A stretch of 64,000 nt of DNA from Exaiptasia diaphana (lineage: Eukaryota > Cnidaria > Anthozoa > Actiniaria > Aiptasiidae): NCBI RefSeq assembly GCF_001417965.1, contig NW_018384102.1, forward strand, positions 995,145 to 1,059,144. The letters are read 5' to 3'. Positions 1 through 12,144 of the stretch are shown in pieces (position 1 is the stretch's first letter; every line of letters begins with the position of its first letter). The notes beneath the pieces are model-generated. The model had not been told where the DNA came from. It saw nothing but the letters and a program-made list of their open reading frames with translations, and did not search any database. Both the position numbers and the translations under genes were made by a program.

Positions 1-764
1 TTCGCGGTAGAAGTGCGTTCACTCTAATTATATATACACGGGCTACCATCCAAAAGAAATTGAATATATGTTCCATTTCTTTTCCGATTTAATTCAATTT
101 GCCTTATCAACAAGTTAAACATTTTCTTTGTTAAGGTATCATTAAAAATCGTCCTTTAAACTTATCTTTGATATAATATATACAATATCTGATATTCATA
201 ATACAATATTTTGAGATTTCTTATCCAATAATTCTAAATATGCGATGTGATATATCATTCTATCGCTTTGTTCGTATTCACCAAACTGATCATTGATCAC
301 AAAGTCAGCATTCTGCTATATGGAGTCTATTCATATATACCAAAAAAATATAGAGTTTCTTCAAATTCGGCGTATAGTTTGGTGGATACTAAAACAATTA
401 GAGCACGCTGCCTGTGAACTACGAGTTAATAGTCCATTCTAGCCTGAGCACGGCCTCATAGACTATCAACTCGTACTGCACTTGACTTAAATGGTCTAAT
501 GTTCCTCTGACCTGGCGTGGACTTGTCCCAAAAGCGTTCTACTGATCAAGAATGAAAGTCCAACCTTTATTCGAGAGCCCTTGTGATCGTAATCTGTTGC
601 TGTTGTTATTAAGTTATTTCCTGATTGGCTCGATTTTTGATATGTGAGTCTACTGCGCAAAGGTTCCCGGATGGAAAATGCCAAGATGATTATATGCTGT
701 TCTCAACACTTCCATATAGATTTAAGCAAAAGCCATTAGAATCGTGTTCCACTGATCAAACGTT
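1..764. other. Intergenic / 3' flank of the NEK kinase gene
   Basis: No coding region is supported here. The stretch lies downstream of the stop codon of the minus-strand kinase gene. A minus-strand AATAAA (plus TTTATT, 566-571) about 195 bases beyond the stop is a reasonable polyadenylation signal, so roughly 540-764 is probably 3' UTR. The rest is AT-rich and featureless. Confidence 0.5.
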
Positions 765-1568
765 CTATACACTTGTTCCAAAGTGATTTGCTTCTGTAGT
801 TATCAATTGACATAATAGATCCGAATAGTCTCTCTTTTCCTTTCCCAGGATCCTCTCCAAACCCGCATCGTCTTTGAAAACGCCTTTAGTTAACGAGAAA
901 AGCGATGACCCGTTAAGGTATTGGTAAGCCTCAATGAACCTCTCAGTTCCGAGATTTTCTTCAAGAAACACTCTCAACGCTTCGATGTGGGCGAACATAG
1001 ATTTTGCATCCGTGGCATTCAAGTGGAGAGTTTTGCCTCGAAATTCAAATTTAAGTTGGCTAGCTTGTGAGTCACGTGGTTTGTCTTTAATCTTGTTCAA
1101 CGGGTCTATTTGATTAGCATCTTTAGCTTGCTGATGAGAATGACTTGGTGATTTTCCCTCCACTGCGCCTGCGCAGTCAGGTTTGATCGAAAACTCAGAT
1201 CTTGCGGACTCTACTTCAACGTTTGTCGTAATTTTTTTAGCTCGACGTCGCGCGCGTTCTATTTGAACACCTCTAATACCTTTGAACTTACTGAATGGCA
1301 GTTTGTGATTCAGTGATGATTCTGACTTATGGCGATTTTTGGCTTGTTTGGCGTTAGAGCTTGACTTAGAATCCACAGCATATTCAGTTACATCCGGGAC
1401 AGACATTAATGGCAATCGTCGGAATTGCGCAACTTTGTAGGTCTCGCAGCGTTTGAAGACCTCAGAAGAGTCTATCATGTCTACTTTGTTTTCTCGGAGA
1501 GGTGGTATGGCTTTTCTTTTATTTACGGTTTTAAAACGACTGGAACCATTCTTTGACAAAGGGCAGAC
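765..1568 (-). CDS. NEK: NEK kinase terminal exon (267 codons plus stop)
   Basis: Last coding exon of the kinase gene, opening at a TTCTATTCAG acceptor. An uninterrupted frame continues 48 bases upstream to an ATG at 1616 and would give a signal-peptide-like start, but that part is the intron's polypyrimidine tract. The encoded tail begins V-C-P-L-S-K and is basic. It ends in the conserved NEK C-terminal block at about residues 1022-1117 ([25 protein letters not shown]). Phase 0 on both sides of the intron supports the join to the exon ending at 4639. Confidence 0.75.
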   Translation of the reverse strand, partial: VCPLSKNGSSRFKTVNKRKAIPPLRENKVDMIDSSEVFKRCETYKVAQFRRLPLMSVPDVTEYAVDSKSSSNAKQAKNRHKSESSLNHKLPFSKFKGIRGVQIERARRRAKKITTNVEVESARSEFSIKPDCAGAVEGKSPSHSHQQAKDANQIDPLNKIKDKPRDSQASQLKFEFRGKTLHLNATDAKSMFAHIEALRVFLEENLGTERFIEAYQYLNGSSLFSLTKGVFKDDAGLERILGKEKRDYSDLLCQLITTEANHFGTSV

Positions 1569-4500
1569 CTGAATAGAAAGGATAGAAACAAGAATAACTA
1601 TTACTTTCTCTTTCATTAGGCATTACTCGATCGTTGAATAAGTTGGTTATTAAAACAATGTTTGATTGAGTAGTAAAAATTAAGTGAAGCAACGATAATT
1701 TAGAACTGAATGAGCTAAATATGGCGAGATTAAGGAAACATGCAAAGTTAGAAGATGTGGATAAAGTTGGTAGATGGGAGTATAGATAATAAGATGGATT
1801 TATAAATGCACAAATGAGAATTTTGACAGGTTTTGGTAGGTTCATGAAGTAGGCGAATGAGAATAAAATAAAATAGAATATTAAATAACAAATAGAATAC
1901 CTTATAAAAATTATCTTTGAGGGGGTAAGTGAAATAGAAATGAAAATATAATAAGTGCTCAAAATTAAATATTTTAACCTAGGCTGAAGTTTTTTGCTAG
2001 TAGAATATCTGACTAAGTCAGTTACATGTAAGTTTATTAAGTTATTAGTACTAGTCATAAATTCAAGCAATTTTAGATCATCATTCCTGGAATATATTTA
2101 TAGGTGAAAACTCTGCAATATAAAAGTTTGTTTCAAAACAAAATTTTCTGAAAACAAGCGTTTTTAATCTAAATGGTCATGAAATTATAATGCTTCAAGC
2201 TTAAACAAATTGAATTTGACGCTCTACTGGAATATTACTGGATTATTTCGAGCTACTGTGGTTGTAAACAAAAATCTAAGAAATTTTATTTTTCGCGATA
2301 TATGTGTCAAAATCTGAAAAAAATGTTTCTAAACAGTGTTTTAAGCGCAAAATGAGCGTAGCGGGACAATCCTCACAACATAATAAGCTTTATTAACTTT
2401 TTGATGTGCGGTTAATGAAACAATGCGATATTTTACGAAAACAAAATAAAACAAAAGTAGCGGCGGCTTTTTTTCATTTCGCCCCGGGAGATTTGCGTAC
2501 TGATGAAGTTCCACGAGCGCTTTTTCAAGACTTTGTAAACAAAAACGTCCCAGCCCCCAGCCAAGGTGTTCAAGAGAAACTGTCACAAACAGTTGCCATG
2601 GTTTAGTTGTAACGATCTAAATACACATCCGGCTCGTGGAGCTAGACATTTTTATTTAATTTGTATTTTTCACATAACGTCAACGTGAGAGACGTCGTCC
2701 AGAGTACAGGGCCCCATGCCGACCTTACAGTTGTTCAAAACAAAAACTCTTTTAAAAATCATTGTCAGCATTACTGCCATCTGCCGTGTGACACAATCGG
2801 AAATCATTTAATTAACAAGATATTGCACTAGTAATTATGAAACTCTAAAAGATACATTTTCAGCCAATCAAACTAATGAAAGAGAGTTGTTAAATATGAT
2901 AAATTTGAGTTTCGGACATGGGCCTTATTGTAGTATGTATATGTGAAAAGAGTTCTGAAGATAGAGAAGAATATAGAAGCTTACAATTGTATGTATGGGA
3001 ACGAATCTTAAAAAAATTGCACCACCTTCTGAATTTCAAATAAAAGGAAATTGTTGGCTACTGTTGCCGCGGAGTAGACGTTTTACCTTCTTTTCCATGC
3101 GTAGCAATTTGGTTGGAAAAATATATCATTGAACTTCGTTTGTCAAGTAACTCAGAATGAAAATATCTCGAATTTTAGCTGAATTTGTTAGTAATAAAGT
3201 AGATTTTAATCTAAAAGATCTAAAACCTGTTTTTGAGCAAATTACTAGCTTTCTTTTTCACCATTCTATCCTGGTTACCTACTCTTTTAAGGATTCATAT
3301 GAAACATCAGATAATGAAATCAGTATTCTTCTTTGAAAAGAAAATAACAAACACATGCAAAAAAAGAAACACACGAAAACAAAAACATGACAAAAATAGC
3401 TAAATAAAAGGTAACAAAAACTGCAAAAGAAAAAAAACAAGAAAAAAAACAACAATTTGTTTGACTATATTGCACTATCTACATCATTTGTAATCGACTT
3501 TTAGGTACTGCGGCAATAATTTGCGCATGTATACCTTGCGTTTTTGAAAATCAATGTATACGCTTTACTTAGGGTAGTTTTAGTCACGTGAATTTCAACT
3601 GGAGTCGATTATCACATCATTACTGTTAATGATTTGTGAAATCAAGACGTCATGCAGTTAATGATCGCACACTCGCCCTACTTCATTATATTGATAAACT
3701 ATGGTTGAGTGCATCTTTAGAAGCATTACTTAAAATCCTAACAATAAGTCGGAAGAACAAGTCGACGTGATAAAAAGGCTCAACTGGTGGCTCGGTACAA
3801 GTGCATGCAAATGAGTCATGTTATTTGTATCTATATTGCCCCTGACCTTACGAAAACACGTGGAAGAAACCATTAAAATATTAAGGACATTTCGCAGACA
3901 AATTGGTCGTAAAGCTATGAATGCTATTTTCAAAGCTGTACAAATACAGACATTTTTCGCCATCACATTTCACTCGGGAAAATATTCAAATAAAAAGCTG
4001 CGTGTCTGCAGTTATAGTCTATGTAAACGAATGCAAATCGAATGAAATAACAAATTAAACAAGGACGGCTATTAATGTAAGCTGTAGCGAGATATGTACT
4101 ACTAGAAAATGTTGATATAGAATTAATGTTTACCCTTGTCGTGGTATGTGCAGCACATTTAATTTGCTGTCAAAACTTAGGCAATGTTTTTTACGAAAAA
4201 TAAAGTGCAAATTTGCCATATCCACACTTCTGACACTTGGCAAAAGTGGTGTCAAAACAATTCTTATTCAAACAGGAATAGATAAACTTGAATCATATAA
4301 TAAACATGGATTCGATATATTCTTATCTTCTAAACCTTGTAGTAATAAATTTAATGAGCATAGCTTAATGTAATTGCAATGGCTACATGCTCTGTTCCTG
4401 TAGTGCGAGAACATGCTAGACTAACTATTACGTCTTTGTTTTGAGCTGTGTGTTTTGGATTGTTGCACATCGGCTGTTTGAGTCGTACATATTTTTTCCC

Positions 4501-7500
4501 CGTTTTATCGGTATCAATGCGATGGCGTGCGTTTTGTGGCAAATTGAATTAATCGTGATTAAGAAGAATTAGGTATACTAAATTATAATACATTTAATTG
4601 TGTTCAAATTAAATCATTTATTGTCATGAAATACTTACGTTTTCTTTATCGAGCTGTTCACAAGAAATACCTTGGCCTGATCTTTTAGAATTCTTTCTAG
4701 CTCTGAGACAGTGATTCATATGTTGATCAAGCGATTCCCTGGCTGCTTGTCGTCGAACGCGTGCTTCCCGAACACCTGGAACAGATCCTGTTTTATCACG
4801 TGATTTAAGGGCGAACTGGTCACTATCCATGATTCGTCTATACGATTTTTTTGGTTTTTCTGGTCTTAAAGCTTCTAAAGCACTATTTATATCAACTGCA
4901 GCAGCTTTATGGCCGTCTTGAGCGTCAAGTTCTTGTTTGGGGTTGTTTGCATTGTTTTTCTCATTGGGCGGTCGTCGGCTGTGTCTTTGCTGGTACTCGG
5001 TTGGTTTAAGATCTTCTTTAGAAGAATCTCTTGTGTGGATGTTGTTTTTCCTACTTTGAATATCGTTACTTTTAACTTCAGAGTGTCTTTGATTTATTTT
5101 AGTTTCCTTTGTGTCATTAACATCCAGTTTCTTGTAAGTGTAATTTTTTCTATCTGTTGATTTGTGTTTTGGAGGTAGATGTGATGAAGACTCTGATTGT
5201 ATTCGTCCTGGTTTTCGTCTGACTTTTTCCTTCACTTCAGCTCCATGGAATTGAATTTCACCTCCTTCAGTCATCCTAGCACAAGCTGTAGAGCTTCGTC
5301 GTCGTCTAGCGTGTTCCTTAAGAATTGACTGTCTTACACGGTCAGCGGCTGTAGCCTCCATGGCGATTTTTTGCTTTGCATCAAGAGAATTAGCTACAAC
5401 AGATTGCTTATTTTCATTCGCCATTGGTTCTCTATGGAATGTCATGTGCTGTTTATTATCTTGTGATGTTCTAGGCTTTGGTTGCTCATGAATTGTCACT
5501 TCAACACGAAACTTTTGCGCACCAATTGATGGTTCTTGATCTTCTTTCAATCTTGTCTCTTTGCTCGGTTTGTTAATTCTTGGAACTACATTGATATTAT
5601 GCAGAATCTTCTCGGTATTTTCTCCCATATATCCATCATTTTGCACTCTTGTATAATGCACATTGCTTTGTTCTTTTTTCAGAGTTTCTGTCTGGTTTCT
5701 AATTTCCTGTTTTTGAACTACTTCTAGCTTTTCAATGTTTGAATGGACAGATTTGGAATTTCTCTTTTCAACTGGAACTTTGTGCATATTTTCTAGACTT
5801 TCAGTTCGTTTCCTCCTCGCTAGTTCCAGTCTTTCAGTGTTCGAAGCAACGAGTTTTGAATGTGGTTTGACATTGTTAACATTAGACGGAATTTCGCGCA
5901 CAATTGCAACAGTTTCTAGGCTCTTTGCCCTTCTACTTTGTGTTGCTTCCGATCTTTCAGTATTCGAAGCTATGGACTTAGGACGTGGTTTGACTTTGTT
6001 AACTTTGGACGGAGATTCACGGATAGCAGCAACACTCTCTAAGCTCTTAGCGCGTTTGTTCTGTGCTGTTTCCAATTTTTCTTTACTAAAAGCTACGGAC
6101 TTTGGGCGTGACATGACGTTGTTAGAATTATAGGGAGGTTTGTGGGCAGTTTCAATAGCTTCTAGACTTTGCGCTCTTTTTCTATGCGCAGCTTCCAATC
6201 TTCCAAATTCCGAGACGACTGATTTACGACGAGGCTTACTACTGCTAGCTGCTGCAGTTAAAACAGCTCCGTCAATGAAATTTCTTTCTCTTTGCTCGCA
6301 TTTTGGAGGCACATTTGATGGTTTGACTTCGGCAGACGTTCTTCTCTCGTTCGCAGTGCTTGCTACGCTATCGATTCTTTCCCTCTGAATAACCGCGAAT
6401 TTTTCTACGTAAGGTTTCATTGCTGGTGCGTAAAGAAGCTGCTTTGCGGATGGACGGTCTTGCGGTTTTGCACGTAACAAAATGTCAATCAGATCTTGCA
6501 GCAAAGGTCCATAGATCCTGCGAAAGATTTTTTATTATAATTTCAACGTTACATAAATGTTATGTTTTAAGATGCGACTTGGATGAAAATCAACAAAAAT
6601 ATATATAGAATCGCGATCGTGCAATTTGAGTAAGGCTATAAGAGTGAATCTTGCTATATTTTTTTATGAGAAGCGAAAACAATCAATTTTTTTTCGAAAA
6701 ATGTTAAAGTATTATGACATCATAAACCTGGTTAACAAGAGCAACATAGACAACTCGCGCAAATGCAAACGCGAATGCAAAAGTTAGATACTCAAAAAAT
6801 ATGCACAGTATTTTAAGTTGCCTGCCCTCTTTTTGACACACCGTTAAATGTCATAAAATGTTTAATAATCAAATGGAACGAATATTTTGTGACGTCAAGA
6901 GTGCGTCAATAAGAGAACATGTAACATTCTTTCTACTTAGCGTTCATGAAAACATTGATATTACTAGAAACATCTGAAGACATCGTAGTATTAAGATACA
7001 TCATACCTGGATATCGGTGTATATTTTCCATGAAGTATCTTCACCACAAGTGAAGAGAAGCATTCTGCTGTAAATGGAGGAACCAAAGTACTTACTTCAT
7101 ACATCACACAACCCAGGGCCCACATGTCGCTCTTTTGATTATAACTGAATGTGACGTCAAAGAGAAACAACTCTGTATTTTAAGATAACCCAATAGATAG
7201 TCCTTGTATCTTTTTTTATATTAAAAATTCAGAAAACATCGCATCCGCCTTTCATCCAAAAATAAGGCAAGGCTACAAAGTATACCCGATTTCAGCTTTT
7301 GATTCTGCGCTGCAATAGTTAGGTATTGTAACTGTATATGACGTCAAAGAGAAACGACTCTGTGTGTGAACCCTAATAGGTAATCCTTGTAATTATTTTT
7401 ATTAGAAATTAAGAAAACATCGCATTGTGTGTACGATAGTATTATAATCAAGCGGAAGTCCGATATTTCCAAAATTACCCCTAACAGATACGGAAAACTC

Positions 7501-9953
7501 TAAAAGGTGTGGGAAATGTCAAACTTTCAAAATTGAAACAAAAAATCCCAAAACTCAGGAGTTCAGAAAAACTGCATACCCGAAGTGAAAGCCACCTTTT
7601 TTCCCAAAATGACGCGAGCAAGGTATAACCGATCATACCTTTTGATTCGATATTGAAATAGTTAAGTTGAAAAGGCCGGTTTATAGCATGAGTCTTGAAA
7701 AACCTCTTCTTTGGAACTATAAAAAGTCCGTCCCAAATTCCTTTAAAATGGCTAGGAACGTCTGGCTACGAATAATATACTCTCAATGAATTCTAAGGAG
7801 AACCCTGAAAGCATCCTTTCAGATAAACAAACAATATACGAGTTGTCAAGGATACGGCTGTTGTTGACATATTTCTGGTGACAAGTAGTACGGCGTACCA
7901 ACTGTCGTCTGCGCATGGTCAGTAGTACTGTCCAATATCCGCGCGATTCCAAAATCTCCAAGTTTGACGACATTACTTTTTGTTAAGAATATGTTCTGAG
8001 TTTTCAAGTCTGAAGCAAAATAAAAATATATAGTTAAACAAGTTGATTAAGTATATTAAGTTTTAATCATATATTATATTGTTATTGTATTGACATAACC
8101 TACCTCGATGTAGTACATTGAAGCCATGAATATGTTTCAGAGCAAGGAGTAGTTGGGTAAACCAGTCTAAGATTTGCTAAAATGATGTAAAATAGTAAAT
8201 GATAACGAATTAAGAAATTGGATAAAAGAAGGGATGGCTTTGGACCATAGAATAAATTTTTCAATGTGATCTCATCATCAGTCATCATCATGTGATCTGA
8301 TCTGACCAATAGATTGTCAAGCTCAAAAGAGACTGCGTAGCGGCTTACGAAAAAAAAAAAAAAAACGAAATGACATAGGCTAACATCACCTATAAGCGCT
8401 TAACCACCTACGAAGTCACCTACTTAATGACTCTCACCCCCTTCTGTCGACCATCAAGCCCTATCATAATTTAGTACAACGTATACTTCAAATATAATTG
8501 ACAATAATCAAAACTTGGCTTACCTCTTGTTGAAACAGTCCCTTTGATTGCTTGATTCTTGTGTAAAGGTCGCCTAATGAATATTGCATTAAAGATTTCA
8601 ACACTGCTGATTGAATTAATGTAATGTATTGACCGCTCACGTGCATCGTACACTTTTCATCACGTGGCCCACGTGCGCATCAGTCCACGTTAATTGGAAT
8701 GACTAAGACATTTCTAATCATTAAGTATAGGATTTTACATACAATAGAACGATTTCACATACGCGTCTTTAACATGCAAATGAGTTTTTCGAGTATTTAA
8801 CATGCAAATTAGTTGACACCTGAGATGAGTAAGTTGTTACCTTGAAAACTTGAGTCGAGTTGGAATGCATTGTATTTATTACGAACTTTGATACTGAATA
8901 AAATTCAAAATTGATAAGCGATGTAACTTGTCCTTTGATAATACGTTTGGGCTACCTGTGGCTTAGGTGGCAACTAATTTGCATGTTAAATACTCGAATA
9001 ACTCATTTGCATGTTAAAAACGCTTATGTGAAATCGTTCTAATGTTTGCACTGTTAAAATCTTAGCCAGTTAGTATATTTTGCTTTAGTATCCATCAGGC
9101 CAATAGTCACAAATCCACTCATTCTGAAGGGCTTCAGAACTATAATGCATTCATGATGTGACTAGACTCCTCCGAAGGCCTGACTAAGAATCACGGGCTT
9201 CCTGTCTTTTTGAGGAGTTAAAAGAGGGAGAATATTTTTCCTTTCTTTTCACTAGTCCCTCGCGGCCAAGACGAACGCTATGATGTGACCATTGTCGCAT
9301 GGAATGAAGCAAAAATAGTAAAAAAAAGTCGAGAGAAATAAATCTTTATGGTCTTTTAATTTTTTTAAAATTTTTCCTATAGTTAAACTCGTGAACTACG
9401 AGATGATAATTCACTGTAACTCGTGGTTTAATTTTCAATCATTGAATAGTTTACCTAATGTTAAAAAGACAACATATATTTATTGTTTTGGAGATATATC
9501 AGACGAGGAACCATGTGGATTGATTTTAAATTTACAATCAGTGATCATTTCGATAATTCTAATTGTTATAATTCAGTAATATTTCATATATTCAATTATA
9601 ATAAGCATGATCTAATAACGATAAATCAAACAAGAACGAAGCACGAATTAAAGTAGTCGACAATGAACGGTGATTTTGCAATTCAACACAGACTCACCTC
9701 CTTCGGCAAACTCCATCACAATGTAAAAATTGATACCTTCCTGCAAAGCATCTTTATAACGAATGATATTTTTGTGTTTAAGCGTTGAAAGGATTTTCAC
9801 TTCGTTCAAAGCAAGATGGCGATCTGTATCTGACATTGTGCGAACGCTAAGTTCTTTCACGGCGTATTTACTTCCACTCGCCCTCGATTCTACAAGCCAA
9901 ACGGATCCAAAAGTTCCTTTACCGATCATGGTGAGCTTATTGTATCGATTCAT
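765..9953 (-). CDS. NEK: NIMA-related kinase (NEK1/NEK5 type), 7 exons
   Basis: Serine/threonine kinase of 1117 aa. Coding exons in transcript order: 9698-9953, 8524-8573, 8104-8176, 7856-8009, 7007-7144, 4639-6517, 765-1568. All have GT/AG borders and matching phases. The kinase domain spans about residues 4-260, with glycine loop GKGTFGSV (11-18), VAIK-type Lys33, HRDLKTQN (125-132), DFG (145-147) and activation segment [13 protein letters not shown]. Subdomain wording ([18 protein letters not shown]) matches NEK1/NEK5 better than NEK4. Residues 260-850 are basic, low-complexity and rich in R/K/S, with a 41-residue tandem repeat at about 320-505. The last exon carries a conserved C-terminal block ([17 protein letters not shown], then LERILG and LICQLI-like wording) that resembles the C-termini of NEK1/NEK4 proteins. 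NEK1 relatives act at cilia and in DNA-damage signalling; that role is inferred for this gene. The start ATG fits the family's short lead before the glycine loop. The exon 6-7 join (phase 0) is the least certain, because it crosses a 3.07-kb intron and rests on phase and C-terminal similarity. Confidence 0.9.
1569..4638. other. NEK intron 6
   Basis: A 3.07-kb intron, mostly AT-rich. A slightly GC-richer patch at about 2400-2610 has short open frames on both strands, none with recognisable similarity. No repeat structure or RNA gene was recognised. An alternative exon here cannot be excluded without transcripts. Confidence 0.5.
5660..6231 (-). repeat. Coding tandem repeat of 41 residues in the NEK tail
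   Basis: Within kinase exon 6. Three full units of 41 residues and two shorter, diverged units follow each other at about protein residues 320-505. Each opens with a basic motif ending in K-S-V, K-S-I or K-L-V, such as RPKSVA or RPKSIA. Next comes an acidic/helical stretch (E-K-L-E, E-R-L-E), then R-A-K-S-L-E and a spacer with V-N-x-V. The heptad-like charge pattern suggests helix or coiled coil; the repeated R-x-x-S-L-E and R-x-K-S sites look like basophilic phosphorylation sites (inference). Confidence 0.8.
7140..7670. repeat. Degenerate tandem duplication in NEK intron 4
   Basis: The string tgacgtcaaagagaaac occurs at about 7152 and again at about 7341, about 189 bases apart. Both are followed by related sequence (ccttgta..., aaaacatcgcat). 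A partial third copy of the second half (caaggtata ... gatatt gaaatagtta) lies at about 7620-7670. The first copy borders kinase exon 5. Confidence 0.6.
8574..9697. other. NEK intron 1
   Basis: A 1.12-kb intron. Its first part holds the fold-back element at 8746-9041. The rest (9042-9697) is AT-rich with no recognisable feature. Short open frames on the plus strand there show no family similarity. Confidence 0.6.
8746..9041. mobile_element. Fold-back MITE-like element in NEK intron 1
   Basis: Inverted arms of about 80 bases at each end (left starts agaacgatttcacata, right ends tatgtgaaatcgttct) enclose about 140 bases of unrelated sequence. The arms differ at a few positions. Each arm carries two copies of the octamer-like word atgcaaat. 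No coding capacity, so probably non-autonomous. No clear target-site duplication was identified. Confidence 0.7.
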
Positions 9954-10214
9954 AGTGAAATATTTAGCAAATTGTAGTGTTCCGGTTAGTTTGAAGTCGT
10001 TTTGAATTTAAATTTACCGCGAATTATAGTAGAGCCTAGTTCTACTCCCTGAATTTACAAACAGGGTACCCAATTCTGAATTCGTTTCAATGCAACGAAT
10101 AAATTGCATAACATAGGACAACCAAAATTCAAATATTCTTATCTCCTTGCATGTTAACGATGGTAATTCTTTACATGAACATGCTGATGACATTATATCT
10201 GAGCAAAAAATAAC

Positions 10215-10518
10215 TTATAAATACTCAGTTTTGTTCCTTCTACGTGTGNTTTAATNTTNCGAGCTTTCGGACAACTTGTCCATCATCANGGCAAAATGAA
10301 ATTNCAATGCGTGCGCGAGGATACAAATGTAAACAAAACACTATGGTAACATAACTGCTTAATCGCGCTCTTAAGCAGTTATGTTACCATAGTGTTTTGT
10401 TTACATTTGTATCCTCGCGCACGCATTGTAATTTCATTTTGCCCTGATGATGGACAAGTTGTCCGAAAGCTCGGAATATTAAAACACACGTAGAAGGAAC
10501 AAAACTGAGTATTTATAA
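10215..10518. repeat. Near-perfect palindrome with hammerhead-like motif
   Basis: Two arms of 148 bases (10215-10362 and 10371-10518) are reverse complements, apart from several N bases in the left arm, with an 8-base loop. The right arm contains CTGATGA (10444-10450), a short hairpin (ggacaa/ttgtcc) and GAAA (10465-10468). These are the core boxes of a hammerhead ribozyme in order and spacing, but with one extra T after CTGATGA. Such motifs are known from the ends of Penelope-like elements and retrozymes. It may be a retroelement end copied in inverted orientation, a fold-back transposon, or an assembly artefact. Confidence 0.65.
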
Positions 10519-11033
10519 TGAATCCTACGTACGAAAACATTTTAACAAAAAATAACTTAATCAATCAAACAATCAATCAATATATAATAATTACAAAAAT
10601 AGAAGACAAAGAAATTTACCGGTGTATTACAGACCACAATACAATGCGTTCTGCTATATCAGAAAAGGCGAATTTATTCAGTATTAGACTGGGGTCGACT
10701 GGAGACTTATTTGGTCCCAAACCTGAATTATTGATGGCTGTCAAGTTATTGCACGGGGATTTCATTAATTCCTTTATCAAAGAGATTAAACACGATCATG
10801 ATTCGCCATGCATACTAATGAAATCGAATACTAATTTATGCCAATTTGACAAAATGTCCGGAAAATAGGATTCTGCCCAATACTCCATCTTCGAACTCAA
10901 AGCAAAAAATCACTGCTTTATGTGACAAATGATTCTCTAACGCATAGACCTTACCAAACACGAAAGAGAGCACGAGAAAATGTAAAATATAAAAATAGAC
11001 TTGAAAATTTGCCTTTAGCTCATATTAAGCCCT

Positions 11034-11101
11034 TAGTTGAGACTAACCCTGTATTCACATAGGGCGTAAGGTGCCTTCTGGGAATACAGGGATAGCCTCA
11101 A
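11034..11101. repeat. Small imperfect palindrome
   Basis: About 68 bases with ttgag...ccctgtattc on the left and gaatacaggg...cctcaa on the right, centred on a short loop. It looks like a minimal MITE remnant or a hairpin. No target-site duplication is clear. Confidence 0.5.
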
Positions 11102-11941
11102 CTCGGGGAAAGTTTAAATTATTAGCGCTTTTGTACTTACAGCATTTCCTCGTGCTTTCTTTTGTGTTTAGTAAGGTCTTTGCGTAAGAGAATCAGCTTT
11201 CAAACATTAAAAACAGCGGTTTTTAGCTACAATTGTACCCATAGTACATTTTTTTCAATCAATGAGTATACATTAGGATACAACATGGTTTTATTGAGTC
11301 ACACCTCCTAACATATTGCGCACTATATACAGACTAAAATGTAGATATAAAAATATATTACTGAAGTTCGAATATTAATTATCGATTATACATATATACA
11401 TAATATTGTTATTATTATTGTAAAAGAATTCCATGTTTATAACAAAAAATTGTTAATAATTGCATTTAAGTTCATTTTGCATGAACTTGACATCAGATGA
11501 ATGTCAAAATATAGTCCTTTACTTATTTGTTTTTACTAATAAACAATAATTTGTATTAATTATTAATTTATTGCAATTGATGAGAAGCAGCAGCTTAAGT
11601 AACTCCGTAAATAAGAGTATAGAAATAGGCGAGAATAAGTTAATACTCAGTATAAGACGATTTTTGAGTTAATGCGATTTTTTGTCGATAATTCATTCTT
11701 TCGTAATTTCTGCAAGAACTTTGTCAAACAAAGTGCAAAAAAATTTTCAAAAAGAGCAAGTAAAAACTTTAAAGGAATATTATAATTCCATACGAAATAC
11801 GTCAAGTTATTATTACATAATATTGCTCACTTAAAGCAAGACAAAAAAATATAGTAAAAATAGTTTATTAAGAAATTATCCTCCATAAAATTCATCCGAT
11901 ACGTTTTTTAAGAATTATGAGATCCAAGCAAAAACAAGACT

Positions 11942-12144
11942 TCAAACAATGTTGCAAATATTCGACTTCTTTTCCTTCTTGCTTGGCTTTGTATTCGAGT
12001 GTCCTGAAGATTTCTTTTCGGCCTTTTTGGGAGTAGGGCTCGTAGTTGTCTCGGCTGGTTTGTCAGAAGATTTCTTATTGTTGTTATTATTGTTGGTTTT
12101 TGCTTGAGTTGTAGTTTCTTCTTTGCCTTTTTCTCTTTCCTTGG
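11942..12144 (-). CDS. PDE6: PDE6-like terminal exon: polybasic tail and CaaX-like box
   Basis: Codes for the last 66-67 residues. First comes K-E-R-E-K-G-K-E-E, then a run of six Asn, then alternating lysine-rich and Thr/Pro segments ([16 protein letters not shown]). It ends S-N-I-C-N-I-V and a TGA stop. A polybasic stretch before a C-terminal CaaX cysteine (Cys873) is the classic arrangement for prenyl-dependent membrane anchoring. The terminal Val makes the choice of farnesyl or geranylgeranyl transferase unclear. Confidence 0.75.

Larger units (their letters stand above)
9954..11941. other. Intergenic region between NEK 5' end and PDE6-like 3' end
   Basis: Holds the kinase promoter/5' UTR side (from 9954 up) and the phosphodiesterase 3' UTR side. 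A minus-strand AATAAA (plus TTTATT 11864-11869) lies 73 bases past the phosphodiesterase stop. Between them are a large perfect palindrome (10215-10518) and a small one (11034-11101). A 116-codon plus-strand frame starting inside the palindrome at 10518 shows no family similarity and is not called. Confidence 0.6.

Noticed and set aside
765-1616. Separate 283-aa secreted protein
   Set aside because: The signal-peptide-like start is intronic. The acceptor at 1569-1570, phase 0 and a NEK-type C-terminus make it the kinase's last exon.
2341-2606. Overlapping open frames on both strands in a GC-richer patch of NEK intron 6
   Set aside because: Short, no recognised similarity, and not needed for frame continuity of the kinase.
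5735-6388. Plus-strand frames opposite the kinase repeats
   Set aside because: Shadows of the minus-strand repeat-rich exon; periodicity comes from the 41-residue repeat.
10518-10868. 116-codon plus-strand frame as a gene
   Set aside because: It starts inside a palindrome, shows no family similarity and has no splice or promoter context.
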